Shown here: positions 8,744 through 17,224 of the stretch, in pieces
Position numbering within the stretch: the stretch's first letter is position 1
How the letters are laid out: each line of letters begins with the position of its first letter
Assembly: GCA_963750495.1 (NCBI GenBank)
Contig: CAVVQV010000004.1
Location: 310,001 to 374,000 of the forward strand
Direction: 5' to 3'
DNA from: JANLYC01 sp963750495
GTDB lineage: Bacteria; Actinomycetota; Actinomycetes; Propionibacteriales; Nocardioidaceae
Length of the DNA stretch: 64,000 bases
Notes under the pieces: generated by a model
Seen by the model: the letters and a program-made list of their open reading frames with translations, nothing else
Told to the model about the DNA's origin: nothing
Database searches by the model: none
Program-made: the position numbers and the translations under genes

Positions 8744-8769
8744 ACGGCTGGGCCTCAGGGCCCAGCCGT
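8744..8769. terminator. Bidirectional terminator hairpin
   Basis: Perfect 11-bp stem (8744-8754 pairing with 8759-8769; ACGGCTGGGCC arm) with a TCAG loop, located between the convergent transglutaminase and DUF3040 genes. There is no clear T-run on either side, so it may act in both directions with help from Rho. Confidence 0.8.
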
Positions 8770-8793
8770 GGTCATACGGGGTTGCGGTCGAAC

Positions 8794-9189
8794 TCAGTAG
8801 TCGTCGCGGCGTCGACGCCAGCGATCTTCCATCCGGTTCATGAAACCGGCTTGCTTGGTGGACGCGTGACCGCTCTTGCCCTTGCCGATCGGATGGACGT
8901 TGTCGGGCAGCTCGGGTTCAGACATCTTGCGCCAGTGCGTCAGGGCGAGGTACGCCGAACCCAGCATGACCAGGAATCCGCCCACGGCGACGTACGTGTT
9001 CATGGTCACCGCACCGGTCATCAAGACCGCGATCCCGACGAGGAAGCCTGCGGCGGCACCAAACGTGATGTGTTTGTGGCGCGCCCGGGAGACGGCACCA
9101 CGCAACGCTGAGGCGAATTTCGGATCCTCAGCGGCGAGCGCTTCTTCCATCTGCTCGAGCAGACGCTGCTCTTCTTCAGAGAGCGGCAC
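8794..9189 (-). CDS. DUF3040 domain membrane protein
   Basis: Small actinobacterial membrane protein of unknown function (131 residues). It opens VPLSEEEQRLLEQMEEAL and continues with AAEDPKFASALRG, the hallmark of DUF3040, followed by two membrane segments (about 55-72 and 77-95) and a basic C-terminal tail rich in Arg. GTG at 9189 is favoured over ATG at 9192 because GGAGG is then five bases upstream rather than two and the family opens (M)PLSE. An AGTCTA (minus-strand TAGACT) -10-like box lies at 9233-9238. M. tuberculosis has a DUF3040 gene (Rv2169c) at the same place near mraZ. Confidence 0.88.
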   Translation of the reverse strand: MPLSEEEQRLLEQMEEALAAEDPKFASALRGAVSRARHKHITFGAAAGFLVGIAVLMTGAVTMNTYVAVGGFLVMLGSAYLALTHWRKMSEPELPDNVHPIGKGKSGHASTKQAGFMNRMEDRWRRRRDDY

Positions 9190-9513
9190 CATGTCCTCCA
9201 ACCGACGAGGGGTGTGTCGGGTCGTTCTCCTCAGTCTAAGCACGGTTGAGGACCTATGAAACCCAGCCAACCAAATTGGTGTCCCAGACGTCTGAACATA
9301 TGCAGGCGCCGATGTGCTGTCTGTGAGTTCTGTGCCCGTCTGGGGTTGTGGTTGAAACGTGCCTGTGGTGAACGCCTCGGTGTCCACCCGTCGTCGGCAG
9401 GAGGCATTTGCTCCTGCGGGCATCTAGGCTGTGCCGACCGGATGACACCGGGCAGAACTGTGTCAGTCCGTTTCCGCCACAGCACACCGCGTGCTTACGA
9501 AGAAGGAAGAACA
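9190..9513. promoter_or_regulatory. Divergent promoter region DUF3040 / L,D-transpeptidase
   Basis: The 324-bp gap carries two plausible -10 boxes: TAGACT on the minus strand (9238-9233) for the DUF3040 gene and TAGGCT on the plus strand (9425-9430) for the L,D-transpeptidase, which would then have a leader of about 75 nt. No -35 was assigned and no small gene is evident. Confidence 0.5.
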
Positions 9514-10332
9514 GTGCACAAGTTCTTGGGGGTCCTTTCCGCAACGGTCGTCGGTATCGGGCTGCTGGTCGCCCTGCCGGCCTCGGCCGTACCGACAACG
9601 TCGGCTGGAGGCAAGCAGGGCCAGGCCAACCTGGCTGCAGCCGCATCGCCCGGCCGGCACGCACAGGCAGCACCGCAGCACCGATTCTCGATGCGCGACC
9701 GCTTCGCCCGCGAAATCGTCCGGGAGGGTATGTCCGACCAGGGCGTCTACAAGATCGCGCACGTGCGCGAGCTGCAGTACCGGTTGCGCTGGGCGGGTGT
9801 GTACCGAGGCTCGGTGACCGGGACGTTCGGCAGCATGACGAAGGCGGCGGTCCAGCGCTACCAGCGCCGAGAAGGCTTGACGGCGTTCGGTCGGGCCAAC
9901 CACGTGACCTGGGCACATCTGCTCCGCGACACCATCCGACAGCGTGGTCAGATTCCCAGGATCTGCCGCCGCGCCGGCTGGCATGCCTGCTACGACCGGT
10001 CCCTGCACCAGGTCGTGCTGCTCAAGGACGGTGCTTACCGCAACCTCTGGCTCGTGCGGGGCGGCTCATCGGACCACCAGACCAGGGTCGGGACGCACAC
10101 GGTCTACTACCGCGACATCGACCACAAGTCAGCGACGTACGACGGCAGCCCGATGCCCTACGCGCAGTTCTTCGACGGTGGTGAGGCGTTGCACGGTTCG
10201 GGGTTCATGACCGACCCGTTCGTCGACCACAGTCACGGCTGCATCAACATGTACATCGAGGATGCCCGGCAGCTGTGGATGATGACCAACAACAAGCCCC
10301 TCATCGTCACCGTCTACGGGGATTGGGATTGA
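9514..10332 (+). CDS. Secreted L,D-transpeptidase with peptidoglycan-binding domain
   Basis: Exported enzyme expected to form 3-3 cross-links in peptidoglycan. The 272-residue protein begins with a signal peptide (VHKFLGVLSATVVGIGLL, cleavage after about residue 25, ALPASA), then a PG_binding_1 domain (about residues 75-135, LQYRLRWAGVYRGSVTGTFG), then a YkuD domain (about 145-272) with GEALHGSGF and the catalytic SHGCIN motif, Cys at about 243. The usual Arg after the Cys is Asn, a variant seen in this subfamily. GTG at 9514 is chosen because it starts the signal peptide and has AGAAGGAAG upstream. The stop codon lies inside a terminator-like palindrome. Confidence 0.92.
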   Translation: MHKFLGVLSATVVGIGLLVALPASAVPTTSAGGKQGQANLAAAASPGRHAQAAPQHRFSMRDRFAREIVREGMSDQGVYKIAHVRELQYRLRWAGVYRGSVTGTFGSMTKAAVQRYQRREGLTAFGRANHVTWAHLLRDTIRQRGQIPRICRRAGWHACYDRSLHQVVLLKDGAYRNLWLVRGGSSDHQTRVGTHTVYYRDIDHKSATYDGSPMPYAQFFDGGEALHGSGFMTDPFVDHSHGCINMYIEDARQLWMMTNNKPLIVTVYGDWD

Positions 10333-10379
10333 GCGAAGCCTGCCGGCGGCGCAGCCGCCGGCAGGCGCACGCTCAATCC
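10326..10379 (+). terminator. Long palindrome overlapping the L,D-transpeptidase stop codon
   Basis: A 13-bp perfect stem (10338-10350 with 10354-10366, loop GCA) is extended, after a small bulge, by another 10 paired bases (10326-10335 with 10370-10379). The left arm contains the TGA stop. It is probably the terminator of the transpeptidase gene, and its right arm forms part of the 82-bp repeat that follows. Confidence 0.75.
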
Positions 10380-10543
10380 TCAAGCGAGCGGCGGAGCTTG
10401 CTCCGACGCCGCGCCAAACCACCCCAGCCCCGCCAGCCGCCGGCAGGCGCACGCTCAATCCTCAAGCGAGCGGCGGAGCTTGCTCCGACGCCGCCCCAAA
10501 CCACCCCAGCCCCGCAAGCCGCCGGCAGGCGCACGCTCAATCC
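10353..10543. repeat. 82-bp tandem direct repeat, 2.3 copies
   Basis: Two full units (10353-10434 and 10435-10516) and a third partial unit (10517-10543) lie between the convergent transpeptidase and dinB genes. Each unit begins AGCCGCCGGCAGGCGCACG, the right arm of the transpeptidase palindrome, and contains an internal short hairpin (CGGAGCTTGCTCCG). The copies are nearly identical, differing at only a few positions, which indicates recent duplication. Confidence 0.93.
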
Positions 10544-10546
10544 AGC

Positions 10547-11791
10547 TCAGGGGCGGGCTGATCTGAGCAGGGTCGCTGGGCGCACGGCCTGGGTCCCGAA
10601 CTTCCCGACTGCCCGGTCGACGGCCTGCTCGGCTTGTTCCCAGCCGTACGGCCGCTCCCCCAGCACGAGCTGACGGGTGGCCCGGGCGGCGTCGACAAGC
10701 CCTTCGACCCGGACACCGACAAGCCTGATCCGGGCCCGTTCGAGCCCGAGTGCGGTGAACAGGTCGGCCGCCGTGGCGTAGATCTCCGGGGTCAGGTTGG
10801 TGTGGTCCCGCAACGTGCGCGACCGGGTGATCGTGGTGAAGTCGGAGAAGCGCACCTTGAGGGTGACCGTGCGGCCGGCCACCTGGGCAGAGCGCATCCG
10901 CGCGGCCGCCTTGGTCGACAGCCGGAGGAGCTCGCACAAGATGACCGTGGGGTCGTCGGTGTCACGATGGAACGTCTCGTCGTGGCCGATGCTGCGTTCG
11001 GGCTCGTCGGGACCGCGCCGAGCCACCACCTGCCGGTCGTCCCCACCCCAGGCCATCGCATGCAGCCGGGAGCCTGCCGGTCCCATCGCGCGGCGAAGCA
11101 CACTCACCGGGGTGTGAGCCAGGTCGCCGACGGTACGCAGCCCGAGCTGATGGAGCTGGGCCGCAGTCTTCTCCCCCACCCCCCACAGCTCCTCGACTCC
11201 GAGCGGGTGCAGGAACGGCACCACCTCGTCACGAGGAACGACGACCAGGCCGTCCGGCTTCGCCCGACGCGACGCCAGCTTGGCCAGCTGGGTGGTCGAG
11301 GCGATCCCGACCGAACAGGTGATGCGTTGCTCGTCATAGACCTTGGCTCGCAGGTACTCCCCGATCTCGGTCGAGGAGGAGAAGCGGCGCAACGACCCGG
11401 CGACATCGAGGAACGCCTCGTCCATCGACAACGGCTCGACCTTGGGGGTGACGCTGCGGAACGTCTCCATCACCGCAGCGGACACCTGGCTGACCTCGTC
11501 GAAGTCGGGCATGACCACCACCGCGTGCGGACACAGTCGCCGGGCACGGGTCATCGGCATGGCGGACCGCACACCGTACTCACGGGCGGGATAGGTCGCC
11601 GACAGCACGACCCCCCGGTGTCCGCCGCCGACGATGACCGCCCGGTCCTGCAGCTCGGGGCGGTCCCGGATCGCCACCGCGGCGTAGAAGGCGTCCATGT
11701 CGATGTGGATGACCGTGCAGCCCGTGTCATCGGGTCCGGCAGCCACCTCGAAAGCAGCCCCGGACCGGTCCGGAGGTGGCAGCCGTGTCAC
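10547..11791 (-). CDS. dinB: DNA polymerase IV (Y-family)
   Basis: Translesion DNA polymerase. The 414-residue protein has the Y-family fingers/palm start VIHIDMDAFYAAV (metal-binding Asp at about 31-33), catalytic SMDEAFLDVAG, the helix-hairpin-helix region (GVEELWGVGEKTAAQLHQLG) and the little-finger domain. There is no obvious beta-clamp motif at the extreme C-terminus, though the tail is Arg-rich. It starts 12 bases after the methyltransferase stop, last in the minus-strand operon whose first gene follows a LexA box, so it is probably damage-inducible along with dnaE2. Confidence 0.95.
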   Translation of the reverse strand: MTRLPPPDRSGAAFEVAAGPDDTGCTVIHIDMDAFYAAVAIRDRPELQDRAVIVGGGHRGVVLSATYPAREYGVRSAMPMTRARRLCPHAVVVMPDFDEVSQVSAAVMETFRSVTPKVEPLSMDEAFLDVAGSLRRFSSSTEIGEYLRAKVYDEQRITCSVGIASTTQLAKLASRRAKPDGLVVVPRDEVVPFLHPLGVEELWGVGEKTAAQLHQLGLRTVGDLAHTPVSVLRRAMGPAGSRLHAMAWGGDDRQVVARRGPDEPERSIGHDETFHRDTDDPTVILCELLRLSTKAAARMRSAQVAGRTVTLKVRFSDFTTITRSRTLRDHTNLTPEIYATAADLFTALGLERARIRLVGVRVEGLVDAARATRQLVLGERPYGWEQAEQAVDRAVGKFGTQAVRPATLLRSARP

Positions 11792-11803
11792 GGCCGCCGC
11801 CCC

Positions 11804-12580
11804 TCAGGGCTTGGTGGCGAGCAGATGCAGCTGGGTGGCGATGGCCAGGAAGTCGGGATGCGTGGCGACCTCGGCCTCCAGCGCGAGCCACGCCTGGGCG
11901 GCCTCGTCAGCACCATGCCCGAACCGCTCCGACTCGACACCTGCACTGCTGAGGTGGTCGGTGAACACGCGCACCCCGCGCACCTCGGCCACCGTGAGCC
12001 CGGCTGCGTCGAGCAGGTCGGCGAGCTGGTCGCGGGTGAACCGTCGAGGCATCGGATCGGTAGGTCCCCACCGCCCGTCAGGATCGGCGAGCAAGGCCCG
12101 AGCCTCGGTGACGTGTCCGCTGACGGCTCGGGCGAACACCGCGCCGGACCGTTGCGCCGCCAGCAGGCTGAGGGCGCCTCCTGAGGACAGGGCCGAGGCT
12201 GCGGCTCGCACCGCCTGGGCGGGCACGTCGACGACTTCGAGGACACCGTGGCAGACCACCACATCAGCGGATCCGGCCGCGACCACGTCGAGAAGGCCGG
12301 CAGCATCACCGAGGACTCCGCGGACCGCGGCACCGGCGTCGGCCTCCGCCGCGCGACGCTCGAGAGAGGCCAGCGCGTCGGGACTCGGGTCGACCACGAG
12401 GACGTGATGGCCCAGCTCGGCGATCTGGACGGCCAGCCCTCCGGTGCCTCCACCGAGATCGACCACCTCGAGGGGCCGGTCGGCGCCGACCGCGCGGACG
12501 GCGTCCTGGCGGGCGCGAAGGACTTTACGCAGCGTGTCCCAGACGACGGCAGCCCGGATTGCGCTCCGGCGTTCGACCAC
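11804..12580 (-). CDS. SAM-dependent methyltransferase in the dnaE2-dinB operon
   Basis: Class I methyltransferase of unknown substrate, 258 residues. It shows motif I VVDLGGGTGGLAVQIAELG (about residues 38-56), an acidic post-I residue (LVVDPSPDALASL) and motif IV-like ADVVVCHGVLEVVD. The GTG at 12580 is preferred since AAGGAG is seven bases upstream; a GTG at 12586 is too close to it. Homologues commonly sit between dinB and dnaE2 in actinobacteria, so it is more likely a conserved member of the damage-response operon than a chance neighbour. A role in nucleic-acid or cofactor methylation is not shown by the sequence. Confidence 0.85.
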   Translation of the reverse strand: MVERRSAIRAAVVWDTLRKVLRARQDAVRAVGADRPLEVVDLGGGTGGLAVQIAELGHHVLVVDPSPDALASLERRAAEADAGAAVRGVLGDAAGLLDVVAAGSADVVVCHGVLEVVDVPAQAVRAAASALSSGGALSLLAAQRSGAVFARAVSGHVTEARALLADPDGRWGPTDPMPRRFTRDQLADLLDAAGLTVAEVRGVRVFTDHLSSAGVESERFGHGADEAAQAWLALEAEVATHPDFLAIATQLHLLATKP

Positions 12581-12668
12581 GAGCACTCTCCTTCGGGGCT
12601 GGTGTTGAGCGAAGCGTATCGGCGACGACGATAACGCCGCGAGGCGCCCGCTGAGCGTCGCTCGGCCA

Positions 12669-15600
12669 TCAACCGGCACTCCCGGGACTGCGATGCCAGA
12701 GCTTGCGCGGGACCTGCTTGGTGTCATCACCGGCGGGACGGATATCGGCGTACGGCGACTGCTTGAACCCGCTGGCATGCACCAGCACCCGGCGTCGACC
12801 CATGCCGCCGGCCTTCGGCTCCGGTTCATCGGACGGGTTGGCGGTGTCGTCGGTGCCCGGACCGTCGAAGCGCGGTGGCGCGGACATGACCGGCCGCGTC
12901 GAACGACTCTCCGCAGCGCCTTGTACCGCCTGCTCACCGGTGAACCCGAGCGGCAGCTCGGCCATGAGATCGTGCACCGCCTCGACCCCGCCGTGCTTCC
13001 ATGCCTCGTGCATCGCGGTCAGCTCCCAGCAGCCGGTGGCCCGCAGCGAGACCCCCTTGGGGCCAGTACGCCGCAGCTCACCACGGACCACGAGCAGCCA
13101 GGAGTGGAACAAGGTGGCGGCGTACGGGCCTTGCGCGTCCTCGAAGAACGTCGCGTCGACCGGACCGGTGCTGTCGTCGAGGGTCAGGAACACCACCCGC
13201 CGGCCGGACCGGATGGGTGGGGTCTGGGTCGCGACCTTGACCCCGGCGACGAGCAGCTCGGAGCGGCTGCGCCGGTGCAGCAGGTCACGGGACCAGGTGA
13301 CGCCGAGCTCGCGCAGCATCGGGGCGTAGAACTCCACGACGTGGCTGCTCACGTCGAGGCCGAGGATCTCGAGCTCAGCGCGGACGCGTTCGGCCGCGGA
13401 CATCTCGGGAAGGCCGGACGCCTCGGTGACCGACGGGGTGTCGTCGAGGTCAAGGGTGAGCTGGACCGCGGTCACCGGCTCGACCGGGAGGGTCGCCTGT
13501 GACTGCGCGGCCGCCAGGACCCGTGGGTCCCCTCCCCCGCGGAGGTCGTGGGTAGAGCGGGAGGCGGCGATCCGGGCCCGGGACCGGGACTGCGACGACG
13601 ACGCCGCCCGGACGGCCTTGTCTGTCGCGCGGCTCCACCGGTCGAGCTCGGCCACCTGGAGCAGCAGGTCGCGCCGCGTCACGGTGCCCCGACGGCGTAC
13701 GGACACCGGTGACCCGATGCTGTAGAGCGTGTCGAGTGCGCCGGCCAGGACCAGACGTTCGGCGATCGGGCGGGAGGGTCGGGCGCGCTGCCACAGGTCG
13801 GTGAGCGACCGGTAGGGCCGGGCCGCGATGATCCGGGCCACCTCCGCCTCGCTGATCCCCTTGACGTCTGTCAGGGACAGCCTGATGCCGTAGCCGACGC
13901 CGAGGGCCGCGACATCGAGGCCCTGCGGTGACTGAGCTTGTCGAAGTCCCTGCGGGGTCTCGACAAGCTCGACCCGTTCGATGCGGTAGACGTCGTCGGA
14001 GGTGTTGACGTCGAGGGGCAGCACCTCGATCCCGAACTGGCGGGCGTCGTCGAGGATGAGCCGCTTGGGGTACATCCCCGGGTCGTGGGTCAGCACCCCG
14101 GCGAGGAACGCCGCCGGGTGGTGAGCCTTGAGCCAGGCGGACTGGAACGTCGGCAGCGCGAACGCCGCTGCATGTGCCTTGCAGAACCCGAACGACGCAA
14201 ACGCCTCGAGCACGGCCCAGCACCGCTGCACGACGAACAGCGGGTAGCCGCGACCGAGTGCGCGAGGAAAGAACCAGGTCTTGGTGTCGTGCTTGCCCTC
14301 GTGGTCACCGAGCGCACGACGGGCCTCGTCGGCCTCGGCCAGCGTGCATCCGGTGAGGACGGCGATCATCTCGATCACCTGCTCGTGGAAGACGACGACA
14401 CCGCCGGTCTGGCCCAGGACCGGCTCGAGGTCGGGATGGAGGTACTCCGGCATGCTCCAGCCCTGCCGCGCCCGCAGGAACGGCACCACCATGTCGCTCT
14501 TGACCGGTCCCGGCCGGAACAGCGAGATGTCGATGATGATGTCGTCGAACGTCTCGGGCCCGAACTTGCCGACCAGCTCGCGCTGCCCCGGCGACTCGAT
14601 CTGGAAGCACCCCAACGTCTTGGTGCTCTGGATGAGCGCGTACGTCGCCGGGTCGTCGCGTTCGACCTGAGCCTCGTCGTCGATGTCGATGTCGAGACCG
14701 TCGATGCGGCGGACCTCGTCGGTGGCGTGCGCCATCGCCGACTGCATCCGGATGCCGAGCACGTCGAGCTTGAGCAAACCGAGGTCCTCGACGTCGTCCT
14801 TGTCGAACTGGCTCATCGGGAACCCGAGATAGCTCGCCTCGACCGGGGTGCGGTCGAGCAGGGTGGCGTCGGACAGCAGCACTCCACAGGGGTGCACAGC
14901 GATGTGTCGTGGCAGCCCGTCGAGCTTCTCGACCAGCCGGAACAGCACATCGAGCCGCTCCTCGCCCAGGCCGGACGCCCGGAGCTCGGGCAGCTCGCGC
15001 AGCGCCGTCCGGGCGTCCTTGGCACGGATGTGCGGGAACGCCTTGGCGATGGAGTCGATCTCGCCGAGCGGCATCCCGAGCGCGGAGCCGACATCACGGA
15101 TCGCGTGCCGGACCCGGTAGGTGTCCATCATCGAGACGCAGGCGCAGCGGTTGCCGGTGTAACGGTCGAGGATCCGCTCGTAGACCTCGGTCCGGCGGGC
15201 GGACTCGACATCGACGTCGATGTCGGGCAGCGCCTGCCGCAGCGGTGACAGGAAGCGCTCCATCAGCAGGCCGTAACGAAGCGGGTCGACCCCGGAGACG
15301 CCGAGCAGGTAGTTGACGAGGCTGCCCGCACCTGACCCGCGGGCGGCAGCGCGCACGTCCATGTCGCGGATCAGGTCGACGACGTCAGCGACGGTGAGGA
15401 AGTACGACGCGTAGCCGAGCCGGGCGATGACGTCGAGCTCATCGGTGAGACGGCGCTGGACAGCAGCGTGCTGGTCGGGGGCGTAGCGACGTCCGATCGC
15501 TGCCTCGCACCGAGCCCGCAACGCCGCGTCTCCCGGCGCCAGCCCCATCCGGTGGTCGAGCTTGTCGAAACCAGCGGGTCTCGACAAGCTCGACCGCCGC

Positions 15601-16703
15601 GATGTGTCCGACCGCAGGTCGGGCACATCGAACTCCGGAAAGTGCACCTCACCCAGGCCGAGGTCGGCCCGGGGGTCGAGTGCGAGCCGGTCGGCGACCT
15701 GGCGGGTGCGCGCGACCATCCGGTCGGCCTCGCGCTGGTCGAACCCGGCCAGCCGACAGATCTCGTCGGCGATGTCGGCCATCTGCTTGCCGGTCTTGAG
15801 GAAACCTTCGGCGTTGGCCCGGTCGACGTGCCGGACGTCGAGCGGGACCAGTCGGCGTACGGCGTCGAGCACGTCGACCACCGGCGCATCGCCACGGTCG
15901 GCGTAGCGGACGGCATTGGTGAGGACGACGCTCTCGACACCCAGGTCGGTGGAGGCGGCGAGCGCCGCCATCCGGGCCGCATGTGCGCTCGATCCGGGAC
16001 CTGACCCGGGGATGCGGTGCGAGACGACCTCGACGAGCAGCCGGGTCGGCTCGGTGACCTGCTGCCAGGACCGCAGCACGGCCCGGGCCAGGTCGTCCCG
16101 ACGCAGGGTTGCGGCCCAGCCGAGCTCGGAGGCCGGTCCGAGCAGGACGAGCAGGTCGGGTTCGTCACCGGGTCGGGCACCGGATCCACCCAGGTGTTCG
16201 GTGACGAGCTGCTGGGTCGTGACCGGGACGCCGCGCTCACCCCGCAGGTGGGTGGCGGAGATGAGCCGGCACAAGGCAGCCCAGCCTGCCTTGTTGCCGG
16301 CGAGCACGGTGATCCGTGGCGCCAGCCCCTCCTGGTAGCTGCCGCCACGCGCCGGAGACAGCCGGGACCGACCGGCGCGACGGGCGTCGACACCACCGGA
16401 CCGGCTGGCCCGCGCCGGCAGCGCCACCGACGAGATCGGGACCCGCTGCCGGTCGAGCACCGGCGCGCTCAGCCCGACGAGGCCGGAGGGCTCGATCGCC
16501 AGGTCGACTCCCAAGATCGGCCGGACTCCCGCGCTCATGCAGGCTTTGGCGAACCGGACCGCGCCGTAGACACCGTCGCGGTCGGTGAGCGCCATCGTGT
16601 CCATCCCGGCCTCGACCGCCCGCTCGACGAGGCTGCGGGGGTGGGAGGCGCCGTACTTGAGCGAGTAGCCGGACGCGACGTGCAGGTGGACGAACGGGTC
16701 CAT
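12669..16703 (-). CDS. dnaE2: Error-prone DNA polymerase III alpha subunit DnaE2
   Basis: C-family polymerase used in damage-induced mutagenesis. The 1344-residue protein has an N-terminal PHP domain (FVHLHVASGYSLKYGA; GVYGAVRFAKAC), the polymerase core with the metal-binding PDIDVD motif (about residue 490), an AARGSGAGSLVNYLLG segment, and an OB-fold near the C-terminus. It ends in HRSPG..AG without an obvious clamp motif. Two peptides absent from the family consensus, around residues 369-385 and 907-926, are encoded by palindromic repeat insertions and keep the frame open. It starts 12 bases after the DUF6504 stop. No imuA' or imuB gene is nearby. Confidence 0.95.
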   Translation of the reverse strand: MDPFVHLHVASGYSLKYGASHPRSLVERAVEAGMDTMALTDRDGVYGAVRFAKACMSAGVRPILGVDLAIEPSGLVGLSAPVLDRQRVPISSVALPARASRSGGVDARRAGRSRLSPARGGSYQEGLAPRITVLAGNKAGWAALCRLISATHLRGERGVPVTTQQLVTEHLGGSGARPGDEPDLLVLLGPASELGWAATLRRDDLARAVLRSWQQVTEPTRLLVEVVSHRIPGSGPGSSAHAARMAALAASTDLGVESVVLTNAVRYADRGDAPVVDVLDAVRRLVPLDVRHVDRANAEGFLKTGKQMADIADEICRLAGFDQREADRMVARTRQVADRLALDPRADLGLGEVHFPEFDVPDLRSDTSRRSSLSRPAGFDKLDHRMGLAPGDAALRARCEAAIGRRYAPDQHAAVQRRLTDELDVIARLGYASYFLTVADVVDLIRDMDVRAAARGSGAGSLVNYLLGVSGVDPLRYGLLMERFLSPLRQALPDIDVDVESARRTEVYERILDRYTGNRCACVSMMDTYRVRHAIRDVGSALGMPLGEIDSIAKAFPHIRAKDARTALRELPELRASGLGEERLDVLFRLVEKLDGLPRHIAVHPCGVLLSDATLLDRTPVEASYLGFPMSQFDKDDVEDLGLLKLDVLGIRMQSAMAHATDEVRRIDGLDIDIDDEAQVERDDPATYALIQSTKTLGCFQIESPGQRELVGKFGPETFDDIIIDISLFRPGPVKSDMVVPFLRARQGWSMPEYLHPDLEPVLGQTGGVVVFHEQVIEMIAVLTGCTLAEADEARRALGDHEGKHDTKTWFFPRALGRGYPLFVVQRCWAVLEAFASFGFCKAHAAAFALPTFQSAWLKAHHPAAFLAGVLTHDPGMYPKRLILDDARQFGIEVLPLDVNTSDDVYRIERVELVETPQGLRQAQSPQGLDVAALGVGYGIRLSLTDVKGISEAEVARIIAARPYRSLTDLWQRARPSRPIAERLVLAGALDTLYSIGSPVSVRRRGTVTRRDLLLQVAELDRWSRATDKAVRAASSSQSRSRARIAASRSTHDLRGGGDPRVLAAAQSQATLPVEPVTAVQLTLDLDDTPSVTEASGLPEMSAAERVRAELEILGLDVSSHVVEFYAPMLRELGVTWSRDLLHRRSRSELLVAGVKVATQTPPIRSGRRVVFLTLDDSTGPVDATFFEDAQGPYAATLFHSWLLVVRGELRRTGPKGVSLRATGCWELTAMHEAWKHGGVEAVHDLMAELPLGFTGEQAVQGAAESRSTRPVMSAPPRFDGPGTDDTANPSDEPEPKAGGMGRRRVLVHASGFKQSPYADIRPAGDDTKQVPRKLWHRSPGSAG
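13932..13974. repeat. REP-like palindromic element A inside dnaE2
   Basis: Inverted repeat with 11-bp perfect arms (GAGCTTGTCGA at 13934-13944 and TCGACAAGCTC at 13960-13970), separated by 15 bp. This is the palindromic repeat type scattered through many Nocardioidaceae-like genomes, usually between genes. Here it is within the dnaE2 frame, translated on the minus strand as VELVETPQGLRQAQS. Confidence 0.85.
15551..15598. repeat. REP-like palindromic element B inside dnaE2
   Basis: Inverted repeat with perfect 15-bp arms (GGTCGAGCTTGTCGA at 15554-15568 and its complement at 15581-15595) and a 12-bp centre. It belongs to the same family as element A and is translated on the minus strand as SLSRPAGFDKLDH within DnaE2, between the DVPDL segment and the conserved RCEAAIGRRY block. 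Confidence 0.88.
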
Positions 16704-16715
16704 GCCGATGCCTGC

Positions 16716-17087
16716 CTAGTCCGCACAGCCGACGAGCCGCCACCGGGCGTCGACCCAGTCGAAGGCCAGGTCGAAGACGCCGTAGCCGGCCCGGAAGACC
16801 CGACCCCGGTAAGCCTCGACCCGCCACCGTTCGGACTCGGCCAGCAGGTCGGCACCGAGCGGAACGGCCGTCACTCCCCCGGATCCGCCGGACACGTCGG
16901 ATCCCTCGGACCCCACCCCGAGCAGGGCTGCGATCCCGGGCTGGTCCCACCAAGCACCGGTCTCGACCCAGTGCGAGACGACGTCCCGGACGACCCACAG
17001 CCGGTCTCGCCAGATGAACTGCTCCGGCGCCTCCTGACCCGCGACGAGGCCCCGCCGGACCTCGATGAGCTCGTCGTACCTGCGCAT
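16716..17087 (-). CDS. DUF6504 family protein
   Basis: Small protein (123 residues) of unknown function that regularly accompanies actinobacterial dnaE2. It opens MRRYDELIEVRRGLV, continues with PEQFIWRDRLWVVRDVVSHW and ends with FDLAFDWVDARWRLVGCAD, the features of DUF6504. The ATG at 17087 is favoured because conservation begins there and GGAGG lies ten bases upstream; a longer frame to an ATG at 17228 adds a Gly/Arg-rich extension starting inside the LexA palindrome. It is the first gene of the probable SOS operon. An accessory role for DnaE2 is inferred only from context. Confidence 0.82.
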   Translation of the reverse strand: MRRYDELIEVRRGLVAGQEAPEQFIWRDRLWVVRDVVSHWVETGAWWDQPGIAALLGVGSEGSDVSGGSGGVTAVPLGADLLAESERWRVEAYRGRVFRAGYGVFDLAFDWVDARWRLVGCAD

Positions 17088-17224
17088 GCGCGTGCAGCCT
17101 CCACCACGAAGAGGGCCGAGTCTCACCCGGCACTGACTGGCGGCCGCCCGGCGGGAACAGGGGTCGAAGCCGTCCCCGCCGAAGCGATCCGCCTCATCGG
17201 ACGGGCCGCGAAACTCCGTCCGAT

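Noticed and set aside
10353..10543. 82-bp repeats considered as a CRISPR array or insertion sequence
   Set aside because: No regular repeat-spacer pattern and no transposase or terminal inverted repeats; tandem duplication fits better.
13938..15248. 436-codon plus-strand frame inside dnaE2
   Set aside because: Antisense to the conserved polymerase core, with repetitive Arg/Gly/Asp composition and no domain.
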